Both the position numbers and the translations under genes were made by a program. 36,694 bases of DNA from Levilinea saccharolytica. GTDB lineage: Bacteria; Chloroflexota; Anaerolineae; Anaerolineales; Anaerolineaceae. The stretch lies in NCBI RefSeq assembly GCF_001306035.1, contig NZ_LGCM01000018.1, positions 1 to 36,694 of the forward strand, read 5' to 3'. Shown piece after piece: positions 15,585-24,788 of this stretch (positions are counted from its first letter, which is position 1; each line of letters opens with the position of its first letter). Below the pieces are notes generated by a model that saw only the letters and a list, made by a program, of their open reading frames with translations, did no database searches and was not told where the DNA came from.

Positions 15585-16250
15585 TCAGGCTGCCGGGTTA
15601 TCCAGGCGCAGCCCGTGACCGCGCACCGTTAGAATGTAATTATGCCGCGGGTCCAGCGCCGTCAGGCGTTCGCGCAGCCGCCGTGCCAGCGCATCCAGCG
15701 CCTGATCCGAAACCCCAAAGGCCTCCTCGCCCCCCCACACGGCAGAGACCAGTTCCTGTCGCGAAACCACCTCTCCCTGCTGGTCATACAGGGCCTGCAG
15801 CAGTCGGAATTGCGAAGCCGAAAGCGGCGGAAGCACTTCTTGTGTGCCCACCCACACCCGCCGCGAGCGCGTATCCAGGAATAGGCGGCGGCTGGCACGG
15901 CTGATCACCGGCAGGTCCATCCCCTCCATCGGCATGGTCGCGTCTGAGCTGAGGAATACGAAGCTTTGCACCAGGGCAATCTGCAGCAAATCGCTATCCT
16001 GCAGCATTTGCGGGTCGCTGATCAAATTAGCGTTCACATACGTCCCATTTTTGGAGCCCAAATCTTCCAGCAGCACCCCCTCCGGGCCAGGAGTCAGGCG
16101 GGCGTGGTAACGGGACACCTGGCGGTCTGGGATGACGATATCGCAGCCCGGTTCGCGGCCCATCATCAGCACCTGTCCAATGACCCACCGCTGCCCGTTT
16201 AAAGGCCCTGCCTGACCAATCAATACCGGAAGCTCTGCTGTACGATTCAT
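15585..16250 (-). CDS. FHA domain fused to OmpR-type winged helix
   Basis: This 221-residue regulator has an N-terminal forkhead-associated domain (about 10-95; GREPGCDIVIPDRQVSRYHA, DLGSKNGTYVN) that should bind phosphothreonine. A C-terminal transcriptional-regulator winged helix (about 120-215; LSASQFRLLQALYD, VSRQELVSAVW, VRGHGLRLD) should bind DNA. The architecture resembles the actinobacterial EmbR type with the domains in the opposite order. It faces a Ser/Thr kinase gene across a 282-base divergent region, so the kinase is the obvious candidate to generate its ligand; this is inferred. The ATG at 16250 has GGAGG five bases upstream. Confidence 0.9.
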   Translation of the reverse strand: MNRTAELPVLIGQAGPLNGQRWVIGQVLMMGREPGCDIVIPDRQVSRYHARLTPGPEGVLLEDLGSKNGTYVNANLISDPQMLQDSDLLQIALVQSFVFLSSDATMPMEGMDLPVISRASRRLFLDTRSRRVWVGTQEVLPPLSASQFRLLQALYDQQGEVVSRQELVSAVWGGEEAFGVSDQALDALARRLRERLTALDPRHNYILTVRGHGLRLDNPAA

Positions 16251-16393
16251 GGGTTCCTCCCAGCTTCAGATTACCCTAACAGCCGCCCCCCCACCGTAGA
16301 TTCAGCAATCGAAGGCCGCCGTTTCTGTTTTAATTCCCGCTGTCCGGGCAAATCTTATTCTTTGAAGGCGCTGTGCTTTCCGTTCCTTCGAGG

Positions 16394-16399
16394 TATAAT
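16394..16399 (+). promoter_or_regulatory. -10 box of the Ser/Thr kinase
   Basis: TATAAT with a leader of about 125 bases before the ATG at 16533. The leader holds a GCGGCAAAACGCCG-type small hairpin near 16447. The 16251-16532 gap carries no gene that I can support. Confidence 0.5.
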
Positions 16400-16532
16400 A
16401 TAGCAGAATTTTGATCTTTTGTGTGAACATGGCTGGGTTTTCCTGAGCGGCAAAACGCCGAAATATTTCACCGCCGCTCTGTCAACGCCAATTCAAAAAG
16501 ATCACCGCAGCGTTGGGTGAGGAGTTCACGCT

Positions 16533-17531
16533 ATGCCCGTCCCTCTGAAAGCCGGGGAAATCCTGCGTGGGCGTTATCGCATCAGCCGCATCATTGGCCA
16601 GGGCGGCATGGGCAGTATTTACCTGGCAGATGATCAGCGTCTGGAAGGGCGTCAGTGCGCCCTGAAAGAAGTTGAACACGACCGCTCACTTCCCCCAGAT
16701 CTTGTCCGAGAGGCTCGCGAGCAGTTCCTGCGTGAGGCCACCGTATTGGCGCGCCTCGACCACCCCAATCTGCCCAAAGTTTCCGATTTCTTCTCCATTG
16801 GCACCCGCGATTATCTGGTGATGGATTTCGTCCCCGGCAAAGATCTGCGCGCCCTGATGCTGGAAGCGCGCCAATCCGGCAATTTCCTTCCCGAAAGCAG
16901 CGTGCTCAATTGGGCCAACCAGCTGGCCGACGCGCTGACCTACCTCCACGCCCAAAAACCCGCCATCGTCCACCGCGACATTAAGCCCTCCAACCTCAAG
17001 CTTACCCCCAGCGGCCTGCTCAAACTGGTGGATTTTGGCCTGGTAAAGCTCCTGGCCCCCGGCGAAGTCACCATCACCGTCCTGCAGGGGCAGGGAACCG
17101 CCCTCTACACCCCCCTGGAGCAGTACGGCGGTGACAGCGGTCACACCGACGCGCGCAGCGATATCTTCACCTTCGGCGCCACCCTCTACCACCTGCTCAC
17201 CAACCATCCCCCGGCCGATGCCCGCCAGCGCTTCTTAGACCCATCCGCCTTGCAGCCCCCGCGTCAGATCAACCCCGAGATCTCCCCCCGCACCGAACGT
17301 GCCATTCTGTGGGCCATGAGCATGCACCCCGATGACCGCCCCGCCAATGTGGAAAGCTTCCGCGAGGCTCTCGTGGGCAGCGCTCCTTTGCTGATGACCA
17401 ATTTGCCCCAACGCACCCAGCCGCAAAAAAACACCCTCCAAAGCATGTTCGCGCACGATCCAGAGCGCTCCCTTTGGTGGGCGTTAATCGGAATGTCGGT
17501 GGTCAGTCTGGTGCTTTCTTTGCTGCGTTAG
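16533..17531 (+). CDS. Membrane-anchored Ser/Thr protein kinase
   Basis: This 332-residue Hanks-type kinase has the glycine loop [12 protein letters not shown] at 21-32, the ATP lysine in CALKEVE, catalytic [17 protein letters not shown], a TPLEQYGG activation segment and [19 protein letters not shown] single membrane segment closes the protein (about 313-331; [18 protein letters not shown]), so the catalytic domain faces the cytoplasm and there is no outside sensor domain. GAGGAG precedes ATG 16533. It is divergent from the FHA regulator, its likely target. Its stop overlaps the stop of the convergent GH3 gene. Confidence 0.92.
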   Translation: MPVPLKAGEILRGRYRISRIIGQGGMGSIYLADDQRLEGRQCALKEVEHDRSLPPDLVREAREQFLREATVLARLDHPNLPKVSDFFSIGTRDYLVMDFVPGKDLRALMLEARQSGNFLPESSVLNWANQLADALTYLHAQKPAIVHRDIKPSNLKLTPSGLLKLVDFGLVKLLAPGEVTITVLQGQGTALYTPLEQYGGDSGHTDARSDIFTFGATLYHLLTNHPPADARQRFLDPSALQPPRQINPEISPRTERAILWAMSMHPDDRPANVESFREALVGSAPLLMTNLPQRTQPQKNTLQSMFAHDPERSLWWALIGMSVVSLVLSLLR

Positions 17532-20350
17532 GCCTGCGCCCGCTGACGGATCAGCTGCCGCCAGGCCGCCGCGGTCCCCGCCCCCAACAAACAGCCGATG
17601 CCCACAAACCCCACCAGCCGCAGGAAGGGCAGCCCCTCCACGCGCCATTGGGGCGCATCCACCAGCAGTAAAAGCGCATAAGCCGCCAATCCCCCCAAAG
17701 CCACGCACAGCCCCAGGCGCAGGCTCCAGCGCGGCGTCAGCCAGCGCCGCCCCACATACAGCGCCCCAAAACCGCTTCCCCAGGCCAGCCCCATCGCCAA
17801 CAGCCAGCCCGCCGCGTTGGCTGCAGGCGGTTCGGAGGTTTCTTCGGCCGCAGGCGTTGGCTGCGGCGTTGGGGTGAGCGTCTCGGTGGGTTCTACCGTG
17901 GGTGTGGTGGGTGAGGTGGGTGTAATTTCCAGCACCACCGCCGCCTGCCCCGCACCCACATCCAGCCGCAGTTGGGTGGAAACCAACGCCGGGTCGCTGG
18001 TCACACGGATGTCCATCAACCCTGGGCTTTGAATACGGTACACCGCCCGCGCCACACCCTGCACGGTGGTGGTTTCAATTTGCTGCACGGTGCTGCTGTC
18101 GCCGCCAAAGGTGAACAAGAAGCGCACCACCGTCCCATCTGGCACAGGGTGGCGGTTGTGATCGTAGATCACGCCCGTTTTCAACGGCAGCGAATCGCCC
18201 ACCTTAAAGGTGGGTTCGGGTTCTGGCGTGGGGGTCAGCTCCGGCGTGGACTGATCCTGGGTAGGCACGGCGGGCACCCCTGCCTCGCTTTCCGACGGCT
18301 TCAGATCAATCATCAAAGGGATCACCTGGGTGGGGTCTGGGGACATGGCCGTGATCAGATCGTACCCCAACCCTGATACCGATACCGGCAATGCCCCCAC
18401 CGCCGTCTGTTCTTGAAAGAGCAGGCGCGCTGCCATATCCACAAAAGCGGGCTGCTTGCTGTACAGAGCATAATACGCGGTCAGTTTGGAAATATCGGTT
18501 GCATCCAGATAGTAAGGCGCGTTGAACGCAAACACAATCACCCGTTTGTTGCGCACCAGATCAGGCCGTTCGGCTAAAAGCTGCCGCAGGGCCTGAGACT
18601 CGGCCCTGGCTGTGTTGGTGTTCATGAAAGAAAACACCACCCAATCCGTCAGCTTCAATTCCTGCGCCAACGTTTCCGTCTTTTCGGGCGCGCCCCCGTT
18701 CATCAACAGCCACAAATCCATAAAACTGAAGGACGACAGCTTAAAGTTGATCACCTGCGCGCCGGCGTTGGGACCGTACAGGCGCAGTACGGCGCTTTCC
18801 AGCGCGCTGGCAGGGAAAAATTCCTGCGGCGTACATTGGCTGCACTGCTGCTGGCTGACCGTCTCGGTGATGAACACAATCCGGTCCAAAATATCCGGTG
18901 GGCGCGGCATGCTGACGTTTAATTCCGTGGGGTCCGGGCTGAGCAGGGTCGCCGCGCGCTGAGCCACCTGGAACACCACCTCCTGAGATTTACCCACCTG
19001 ACCCAGTCTGTCCACCGGCGGAGTCGTTGCTTCCAGGCTGAAGGCGCCGTACATGCGCAGCTTGATGGTCAAAATTCGCGCCACCGAGGCGTCCACCCGC
19101 TGGGCAAAGACCACATCTTCGCGGTATTTGGTGGCAAAGAACTCCAGCGTGCGCACAATGGTGGTGTACGTGTCCGCATCTCCGCTGGCGATAAAATTGT
19201 CCAGATACAGCACATCGTTGCCCGCCAAAAAAGCGCTGCGGGCTACCTGCCGTGCGTCAAACGCCTGACCCGTGGGGTCAAAAAACCGCCGCACCGCCTG
19301 ACTGCCCAGGTCGTCGCTGATCACAATCCCGCCCTGATTTCGCCAGCTTTGGAACTGCGGCAGCCCCATAATCTGTTCAAACGCCGCCGGGTCAAAGCTC
19401 ACCGGGCGGGTGGTGGCGCGGATATTGCCTTGAAACCCCTGGTAACGAATATGGGAAGCCAACAGCCCATCCGCCTTCGCTTCCTCATTGGGTGCGCTGC
19501 CCGTCACCGCAAAAAAGGGCGCCAGCTCAATCTGCTTCAACTGCTCCAACGATTTGCGCACCGTGGCCACTTCTTCCTGCGGCGGCCGGTCCGATCCGCC
19601 CCGCCCAGGGAAGTTCTTGGCGATCACCGCCAGACGGTGATTGCTGCCGGTGTGCAGCCCGCTGATATAGGCCTTGCCCATCTCACCCACCCAATAGGGG
19701 TCGCCCCCAAAAGTGCGGGTTCCCAAATCTTCCCCTGTTTCGGCCTGCACCACATCCAGCACATCCAGTGAAGGGCCGAACAGCAAATTAAAGCCCAGGG
19801 CCGAAAGCTCTTGCCCCAGGGTGGCCCCCACGCTCTGCGCCAGATTCGGATCCCAGGTGGAACCGATGGCCATCTGGTTGGGCAGGGGCGTCAGCCCATT
19901 GAGGATCTGATCATACGGCGGGCCGTCGCCGTCCTGAGAGATACCCACAAACAGGGGAATAAACTGGGGGGTGTACACGCTGGAGGTGGCCGTGTTCACC
20001 AACTCCATCTGCGAGCTGCTCCAGGCGTTCTTTTGCAGCCCATTGATTAATTGGTACGTATCCCCCACCGTGCCGTCGGGGCCGGTGAAATTGTCATTGG
20101 CTGCCCGCAGCACCACCCCGCCCACATGGTGATTGACAATCAGGTCGTAGATGGGCGATGACGGCCCCGTCTGCCGTCCTTTGAAGCTCACCAGAAAGAG
20201 CTGCCCCACCCGCTCCTCAGGGGTCATTTTTTCCAGGATGCGCCGCACCTGGGTGGGTACATCGCTTTGTGCCCGCACAGGCTGCACCGCCGGCCCCCAG
20301 GCAGCCAAAAGCAAGGCCACCGCCAGCAAGCAGCGTGTCCATACAACCAT
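17528..20350 (-). CDS. Secreted GH3-like protein with Thr/Pro linkers and C-terminal membrane anchor
   Basis: The layout is a signal peptide ([20 protein letters not shown] to VRAQS), a glycoside hydrolase 3 barrel of the NagZ type ([22 protein letters not shown]), and a second alpha/beta part. An Ig-like beta domain follows between two Thr/Pro/Glu-rich linkers, and then about three membrane segments at the C-terminus. The nucleophile region [10 protein letters not shown] (about 344-353) is kept. The loop that in NagZ reads KHFPGHGD, with a catalytic His further on, is [16 protein letters not shown] here. Activity as a beta-N-acetylhexosaminidase is therefore doubtful. ATG 20350 was chosen because the signal peptide begins there; an ATG at 20437 overlapping the upstream gene would add a basic 29-residue extension. 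It acts at the cell surface, possibly in wall turnover or as a binding protein. Confidence 0.8.
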   Translation of the reverse strand: MVVWTRCLLAVALLLAAWGPAVQPVRAQSDVPTQVRRILEKMTPEERVGQLFLVSFKGRQTGPSSPIYDLIVNHHVGGVVLRAANDNFTGPDGTVGDTYQLINGLQKNAWSSSQMELVNTATSSVYTPQFIPLFVGISQDGDGPPYDQILNGLTPLPNQMAIGSTWDPNLAQSVGATLGQELSALGFNLLFGPSLDVLDVVQAETGEDLGTRTFGGDPYWVGEMGKAYISGLHTGSNHRLAVIAKNFPGRGGSDRPPQEEVATVRKSLEQLKQIELAPFFAVTGSAPNEEAKADGLLASHIRYQGFQGNIRATTRPVSFDPAAFEQIMGLPQFQSWRNQGGIVISDDLGSQAVRRFFDPTGQAFDARQVARSAFLAGNDVLYLDNFIASGDADTYTTIVRTLEFFATKYREDVVFAQRVDASVARILTIKLRMYGAFSLEATTPPVDRLGQVGKSQEVVFQVAQRAATLLSPDPTELNVSMPRPPDILDRIVFITETVSQQQCSQCTPQEFFPASALESAVLRLYGPNAGAQVINFKLSSFSFMDLWLLMNGGAPEKTETLAQELKLTDWVVFSFMNTNTARAESQALRQLLAERPDLVRNKRVIVFAFNAPYYLDATDISKLTAYYALYSKQPAFVDMAARLLFQEQTAVGALPVSVSGLGYDLITAMSPDPTQVIPLMIDLKPSESEAGVPAVPTQDQSTPELTPTPEPEPTFKVGDSLPLKTGVIYDHNRHPVPDGTVVRFLFTFGGDSSTVQQIETTTVQGVARAVYRIQSPGLMDIRVTSDPALVSTQLRLDVGAGQAAVVLEITPTSPTTPTVEPTETLTPTPQPTPAAEETSEPPAANAAGWLLAMGLAWGSGFGALYVGRRWLTPRWSLRLGLCVALGGLAAYALLLLVDAPQWRVEGLPFLRLVGFVGIGCLLGAGTAAAWRQLIRQRAQA

Positions 20351-20411
20351 CCTGAATCGGCGAGGCGGCCTCAATGCTTCTAAAAATCTCCTTACCGAAA
20401 AACTCAGGGGA

Positions 20412-21188
20412 CTAGCCCGCCGCAGCGGCTGCCCCATCCTGCTCAGTCAAGATCTGGCGGGCCAGGCGCGGGTCATCCGTGAAGATGCCGTCCACGCCGT
20501 CGCGGAACAGCCGCCGCATGTCCTCCGGGTCATTCACCGTCCAAACGTGTACGCGCCGCCCCAACCGGTGCTGGGCGGCGATGAGCTCGGTGGTCGTATC
20601 CGCAACGTAGGGGTGCAGAATGGCCGGGGCAATCCGCCGTCCAAAGGGTGAGCGCGCCAAAAAGCCCGCCCAGCCCACGTCTGCCAGCAGCCCCGCGGGC
20701 ACATCCGGCATCCAGCGCCGCACCTTGAGAATGTTCAGCGAAAGAAAGGAAGAGAACAGCACGCTCTCTTCCATGTGGTATTGGCGCACCAGATCCACCA
20801 CCTTTTCCACCAGCGCATCCCGAGGAGTGGTGTAATTGGTCAGCTCAATGTTGATGAAAAGCTGCTGTCCCACCGCTTCAAACACTTCAGCCAGGGTGGG
20901 CACCTTTTCACCGGCAAAGTCCGCCGAAAACCAGCTCCCTGCGTCCAAAGCGCGCACCTGCGCGAAGCTGTGGTCTTTTAACAGGCCGTGTCCGTTGGTG
21001 GTGCGGTCCAGGGTGGTGTCGTGCAGCACCACCACTTCGCCGTCTGCCGTCAGTTTAACGTCCAGCTCAATGGCATCCGCGCCGTGTTCAACCGCCAGCC
21101 GGAAAGAGGACAGAGTATTTTCAGGGGCATGGGCTTTCGCGCCCCGGTGGGCAAAAAGAACGGGTTTAGGAAGGGATTCGAGGGTCAT
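20412..21188 (-). CDS. Glycerophosphodiester phosphodiesterase
   Basis: This enzyme hydrolyses glycerophosphodiesters to an alcohol and glycerol-3-phosphate. The 258-residue protein has the catalytic FAHRGAKAHAPENT at 12-25, AIELDVKLTADGEVVVLHD with the metal-binding Glu/Asp and catalytic His, and the closing VWTVNDPEDMRRLFRDGVDGIFTD (only part quoted as a motif: WTVND and IFTDDP). There is no signal peptide, so it should be cytoplasmic. Its ATG overlaps the stop of the AAA+ gene (ATGA), giving translational coupling, and the GH3 gene follows closely. The context suggests membrane-lipid or wall-polymer turnover, by inference. Confidence 0.92.
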   Translation of the reverse strand: MTLESLPKPVLFAHRGAKAHAPENTLSSFRLAVEHGADAIELDVKLTADGEVVVLHDTTLDRTTNGHGLLKDHSFAQVRALDAGSWFSADFAGEKVPTLAEVFEAVGQQLFINIELTNYTTPRDALVEKVVDLVRQYHMEESVLFSSFLSLNILKVRRWMPDVPAGLLADVGWAGFLARSPFGRRIAPAILHPYVADTTTELIAAQHRLGRRVHVWTVNDPEDMRRLFRDGVDGIFTDDPRLARQILTEQDGAAAAAG

Positions 21189-22525
21189 AGGTCCACAAAA
21201 TAGGCTTCACAGGCAGCATCGATGAGTTCAGTGGTCATAGAAGGTTCCACAGAGATGTAACGCGCCACATCCACAATCTGATCGCAGATATCGCGAGGGT
21301 GCGAAGCGCGCATTTTCCGATTATGTTTGATATACCATTCCTGCAGCAAATACGCCAGGCCCTGATCGCTGTAAGCAACACCCTTGGCTGCCGCCACCCG
21401 CCGGAAAATCTCACGGTATTCCTCATAGGTGGGGTCGCCGATCTCGATCTTGTGGCGCAGCCGCCGTAGAAAGGCCTCATCCACCAGGTCGCGCGGCGGC
21501 AGGTTGGTGGAAAAGATAACCAACACATCAAAAGGCACTTCCACCTTGCGCCCGGTGTGCAGGGTCAGGTAATCAATGCGGCTTTCCAGGGGCACAATCC
21601 AGCGGTTCAGCAAATCGCGCGGGCGCACTTGTTGGCGGCCAAAGTCGTCAATCAAAAGGATCCCGCCGTTGGCTTTCACCTGGAAAGGCGCCTCATAGAA
21701 CTTGCTGTTCTCCTCATACACCAAATCCAGCCCCGCCAGGGTCAGCTCGCCGCCGGTAATGATGAAGGGCCGCGAAATGCGCACCCAACGCGGGTCGCGC
21801 CGCTGGTTGGCACGCAGCACCCCCGTCGAGCTGGTGGGCAGCTCTTCTTCGGGCGAAAGTTGATGATTCACCGAGTCATACAGCTTAATCACCTGTCCGT
21901 CCACGTACAAAGCGTAGGGAATGTACATGAACTGGCTCAAAATCAGGTTGCCAATCGCCTTGGCCACGCTCGATTTACCGTCTCCGGGCGGGCCGTATAG
22001 GAAAATTGAAGTCCCCGAATTCACCGCCGGGCCCAAACGCCCGTAGGTTTTTTCGGACAGCACCATATGAGAAAGCACCTGATGCATCAGGCGTGAGGTC
22101 ACCTGGGTGCGGCCGCGGCTTTGGCGGCGGCAGGCGTCGTTGTACACTTGCAGCGGAACCGGCGCCGGCCCAGCGTATTGGCTGCGGTCCAGCGCTTCGC
22201 GCGCGCGGGCAATCCCCGCCCCGGTGATTGCGTACAGATAGGCCCCATCCCCCAACCCCGTTGAAGACGAGCGCACTTCCACCAGCTTCTCGCGCTTTAA
22301 AGATTCCAGCACCTGATCCACCACCCCCGCGAAAGGCAGGGCAATTTGCTCGGCGATCTTAAAACCGGTCAGGTATCCTTCGTAATACATCACCTTCAGG
22401 ATGTGATCTTGAATCCACAAAAACGAAAGTCCCGTATCCTCAACCCGCGTGATGGGCGGCGGGACATAGGGAGCCGCATTGGTGTTCGGCTCCAGGCTTG
22501 CGGAACGCGGAGGCATTTTGCTCAT
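21185..22525 (-). CDS. AAA+ ATPase with N-terminal winged-helix-like region
   Basis: This 446-residue protein has a Pro-rich N-terminus, then a helical/winged region (about 30-110; LTGFKIAEQIALPF, VLESLKREKLVEV) resembling a small DNA-binding or adaptor fold. The AAA+ core follows, with Walker A YGPPGDGKSS at 177-186, Walker B ILLIDDFGRQ at 289-298, sensor 1 IFSTNLPP and an arginine finger in FLRRLRHK. It contains EENSKFYEAPFQVKANGG, which I recall from a family of uncharacterised ATPases in Chloroflexota, Actinobacteria and Cyanobacteria. Function is unknown; an unfoldase or assembly motor role is plausible. The start at 22525 has GAGGGAAGA before it; an ATG six codons upstream is the alternative. 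Confidence 0.8.
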   Translation of the reverse strand: MSKMPPRSASLEPNTNAAPYVPPPITRVEDTGLSFLWIQDHILKVMYYEGYLTGFKIAEQIALPFAGVVDQVLESLKREKLVEVRSSSTGLGDGAYLYAITGAGIARAREALDRSQYAGPAPVPLQVYNDACRRQSRGRTQVTSRLMHQVLSHMVLSEKTYGRLGPAVNSGTSIFLYGPPGDGKSSVAKAIGNLILSQFMYIPYALYVDGQVIKLYDSVNHQLSPEEELPTSSTGVLRANQRRDPRWVRISRPFIITGGELTLAGLDLVYEENSKFYEAPFQVKANGGILLIDDFGRQQVRPRDLLNRWIVPLESRIDYLTLHTGRKVEVPFDVLVIFSTNLPPRDLVDEAFLRRLRHKIEIGDPTYEEYREIFRRVAAAKGVAYSDQGLAYLLQEWYIKHNRKMRASHPRDICDQIVDVARYISVEPSMTTELIDAACEAYFVDL

Positions 22526-22651
22526 TCTTCCCTCAAGTGTCAATCAGGGTGGGCGCAGCTATACCTTTAAATTATAGCACGCCTCCCCCTTTCCTCCCCC
22601 CTTGCACTCTGCAATGACTTTACAATTCCCTGACCTTTTGAAGCCTAAACC

Positions 22652-22680
22652 TTGCCTCGCCGTGCCTGTTCCCGTATAAT
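22652..22680 (+). promoter_or_regulatory. Leaderless promoter of the glycosyltransferase
   Basis: TTGCCT (22652-22657), a 17-base spacer and TATAAT (22675-22680). The ATG follows after 7 bases at 22688, so the transcript should start at or beside the start codon. Confidence 0.75.
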
Positions 22681-22687
22681 TCAGACC

Positions 22688-23371
22688 ATGAATGTGACCG
22701 TGATCATCCCCGTTTATAATGAAATTAAGACCATCCACGAGATTGTCCAGCGCGTCAAAGCCACCCAACTCGTGCATGAAATTGTCATCGTGGACGACGG
22801 CTCCACCGACGGAACCCGCGCCGCTCTGGCCGAAATGGACGGAAAAGAGGGCGTGCGCGTCATCCTGCACGAGAAAAACAGCGGAAAAGGGGCGGCCCTG
22901 CGCACCGGCATTCAATCCGCCACCGGGGATGTGGTCATCATCCAGGATGCGGATCTTGAATATGACCCGCGCGATTACCCCGCTCTGCTCAAGCCGATTC
23001 AGGAGGGCATTGCCGACGTGGTGTACGGCTCGCGCTTCCTGGGCGGCGCCCGCCGGCCTATCCTCTTTTGGAATATGGTCGCCAACAAGATCCTGACCTT
23101 CATCACCAATATCCTGTACAACAACATCCTTTCGGATATGGAAACCGGCTACAAAGTCTTCCGCCGTTCCATCGTCAAAGACATCACCTTCCACGCCCGC
23201 CGCTTTGAATTTGAGCCGGAATTCACCGCCAAAATCCTCAAGCGCAATATCCGCATCTTCGAAGTGCCCATCACCTTTAACCCGCGCCTGTACTCCGAGG
23301 GCAAGAAGATTAAAATGAGCGACGCATTCGAAGCCTTGTGGGCGCTGTTGAAGTATCGTTTCGTAGATTAG
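22688..23371 (+). CDS. Family 2 glycosyltransferase (dolichyl-phosphate mannose synthase-like)
   Basis: This 227-residue GT-A enzyme has VIIPVYNE at 5-12, the nucleotide-binding [10 protein letters not shown] at 34-43, [13 protein letters not shown], the DxD-type QDADLEYDP near 84-92, YGSRFLGG, and [10 protein letters not shown]. It ends before any membrane segments, like soluble DPM1-type enzymes that move a sugar from a nucleotide donor to polyprenyl phosphate on the inner membrane face. The acceptor and sugar are not determined. The start at ATG 22688 is fixed by the TATAAT 7 bases upstream and by the family N-terminus. It is followed by a GC-rich hairpin and an MFS transporter. Confidence 0.92.
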   Translation: MNVTVIIPVYNEIKTIHEIVQRVKATQLVHEIVIVDDGSTDGTRAALAEMDGKEGVRVILHEKNSGKGAALRTGIQSATGDVVIIQDADLEYDPRDYPALLKPIQEGIADVVYGSRFLGGARRPILFWNMVANKILTFITNILYNNILSDMETGYKVFRRSIVKDITFHARRFEFEPEFTAKILKRNIRIFEVPITFNPRLYSEGKKIKMSDAFEALWALLKYRFVD

Positions 23372-23425
23372 TACAATCGAGGGCTGCTGCCTCCAGCTCC
23401 CAGCCGATACAACGATGCTGGTCGG

Positions 23426-23443
23426 GCCGCCTGTAAAGGCGGC
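23426..23443 (+). terminator. Hairpin between glycosyltransferase and MFS genes
   Basis: GCCGCC, loop TGTAAA, GGCGGC, followed by TAAATTCT. The T-tract is poor, so termination is probably partial, or this is only an intercistronic structure. Confidence 0.4.
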
Positions 23444-23473
23444 TAAATTCTGGATTGGATGAGGACGAGCATC

Positions 23474-24706
23474 GTGATCAACCTGTTCTTCAAGCGCATG
23501 CGCGCTATGTACGAGTATTACCCCATGCAGTTCTGGCTGCTCATGGCCGGCATGTTGGTCAGCCGCATCGGCATGGGCATGATCTGGCCTTTCCTGACCA
23601 TTTACCTGAAAACCAAGCTGGGCCTGCCCCTCACCACCATCACTGCCCTGCTCACCCTGGATTCCATCATGTCCATTATCGCCTCGTTCCTGGCGGGCAC
23701 AGTCACCGACCGTCTGGGGCGCAAATGGGTCATGGTGGTCAGCCTCAGCATGATGGGTATCGTCTACGCCATGATGAGCCAGGCCAACACCCTGGGCGCC
23801 TTCGCCATCCTCATGGCCCTGCGCGGGCTGGCCGTGCCCATGTACCAGGTAGGCGCTGACGCCATGATCGCTGATCTGATCCCCAACGACCAGCGCGCCG
23901 AGGCCTACTCACTGCTGCGCATGGTCAGCAACACTGGCATCGCCATCGGCCCTGCCATCGGCGGTTTCATCGCTGCCACCTCGTACGGCATCGCCTTCAT
24001 GATCGCCGCCGTTTCTCTGTTGCTCTTCAGCTCCCTGGTCGGCTTTGGCATGCGCGAAACCATCCCCGCCGAGGCTGCCGCCCAGGCCCGCACCGGCGAC
24101 GGGGGCTATCGCACTGTCTTCCGCGACCGTTTCTTCCTGTGGTTTGTGGGCGCCTTCACGATGACGGGCATGGCCTCTTCTCTGGTCTTTGCTTTGCTGC
24201 CCCTCTACACCAAAGAGAATTTTCAACTCCCCGAAACACAAACCGGCCTGCTCATGACCGTCAACGCCACCATGGTGGTGCTTTTCCAGGTGCTGGTCAC
24301 CCGCTGGACCAAGCAGCGCCGCCCGCTGGCGATGTTAACCATCGGCGCGCTCTTCTATGCCGTGGGCATCGGCGGCATGACCGCGGGGTCTGCCTTCCCC
24401 CATTTCGCGGTCAGCATGGCCGTCATGACCATCGGCGAACTCATCGTGGCCCCCACCTCCACCAGCCTGGCCTCCAGTCTGGCCCCCATATCCATGCGCG
24501 GGCGCTACATGAGCGTCTTCAGTTTGGGCTGGGGCATCAGCCACGGCCTGGGGCCGGTGGTGGGCGGCCTGCTCAACGATTTTATCGCCCCCATCGCCAT
24601 CTGGTACGGCGGCGTGGCTTGGGCTTTGCTGTCCGCCGGGCTGTATTTCATCCTCTACCGCACGCGCAAAACCAGGGAAAACAGCGCCTCACCTCAACCG
24701 GTCTGA
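23474..24706 (+). CDS. MFS transporter
   Basis: This major facilitator protein of about 410 residues has twelve predicted membrane segments and the loop 2-3 signature GTVTDRLGRKWVM. A second-half repeat follows a short central loop (EAAAQARTGDGG). The chemistry of the substrate cannot be told; family members of this type export drugs or move sugars. GTG 23474 is preferred, as GAGGA sits eight bases before it; an ATG at 23459 would add five residues but lacks a ribosome site. It is transcribed in the same direction as the glycosyltransferase and closed by a strong terminator. Confidence 0.88.
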   Translation: MINLFFKRMRAMYEYYPMQFWLLMAGMLVSRIGMGMIWPFLTIYLKTKLGLPLTTITALLTLDSIMSIIASFLAGTVTDRLGRKWVMVVSLSMMGIVYAMMSQANTLGAFAILMALRGLAVPMYQVGADAMIADLIPNDQRAEAYSLLRMVSNTGIAIGPAIGGFIAATSYGIAFMIAAVSLLLFSSLVGFGMRETIPAEAAAQARTGDGGYRTVFRDRFFLWFVGAFTMTGMASSLVFALLPLYTKENFQLPETQTGLLMTVNATMVVLFQVLVTRWTKQRRPLAMLTIGALFYAVGIGGMTAGSAFPHFAVSMAVMTIGELIVAPTSTSLASSLAPISMRGRYMSVFSLGWGISHGLGPVVGGLLNDFIAPIAIWYGGVAWALLSAGLYFILYRTRKTRENSASPQPV

Positions 24707-24739
24707 TTCTCCCCAGGCAAAAGCCCCTATCTACCAAAA

Positions 24740-24772
24740 CGCCAGCCGCAAATGGGCTGGCGTCAATTTTTT
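24740..24772 (+). terminator. Terminator after the MFS gene
   Basis: CGCCAGCC (24740-24747), a 7-base loop and GGCTGGCG (24755-24762), then TCAA and six Ts. It lies between the convergent MFS and recJ genes. Confidence 0.85.
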
Positions 24773-24788
24773 GCTGCCTGGGTTCGGA

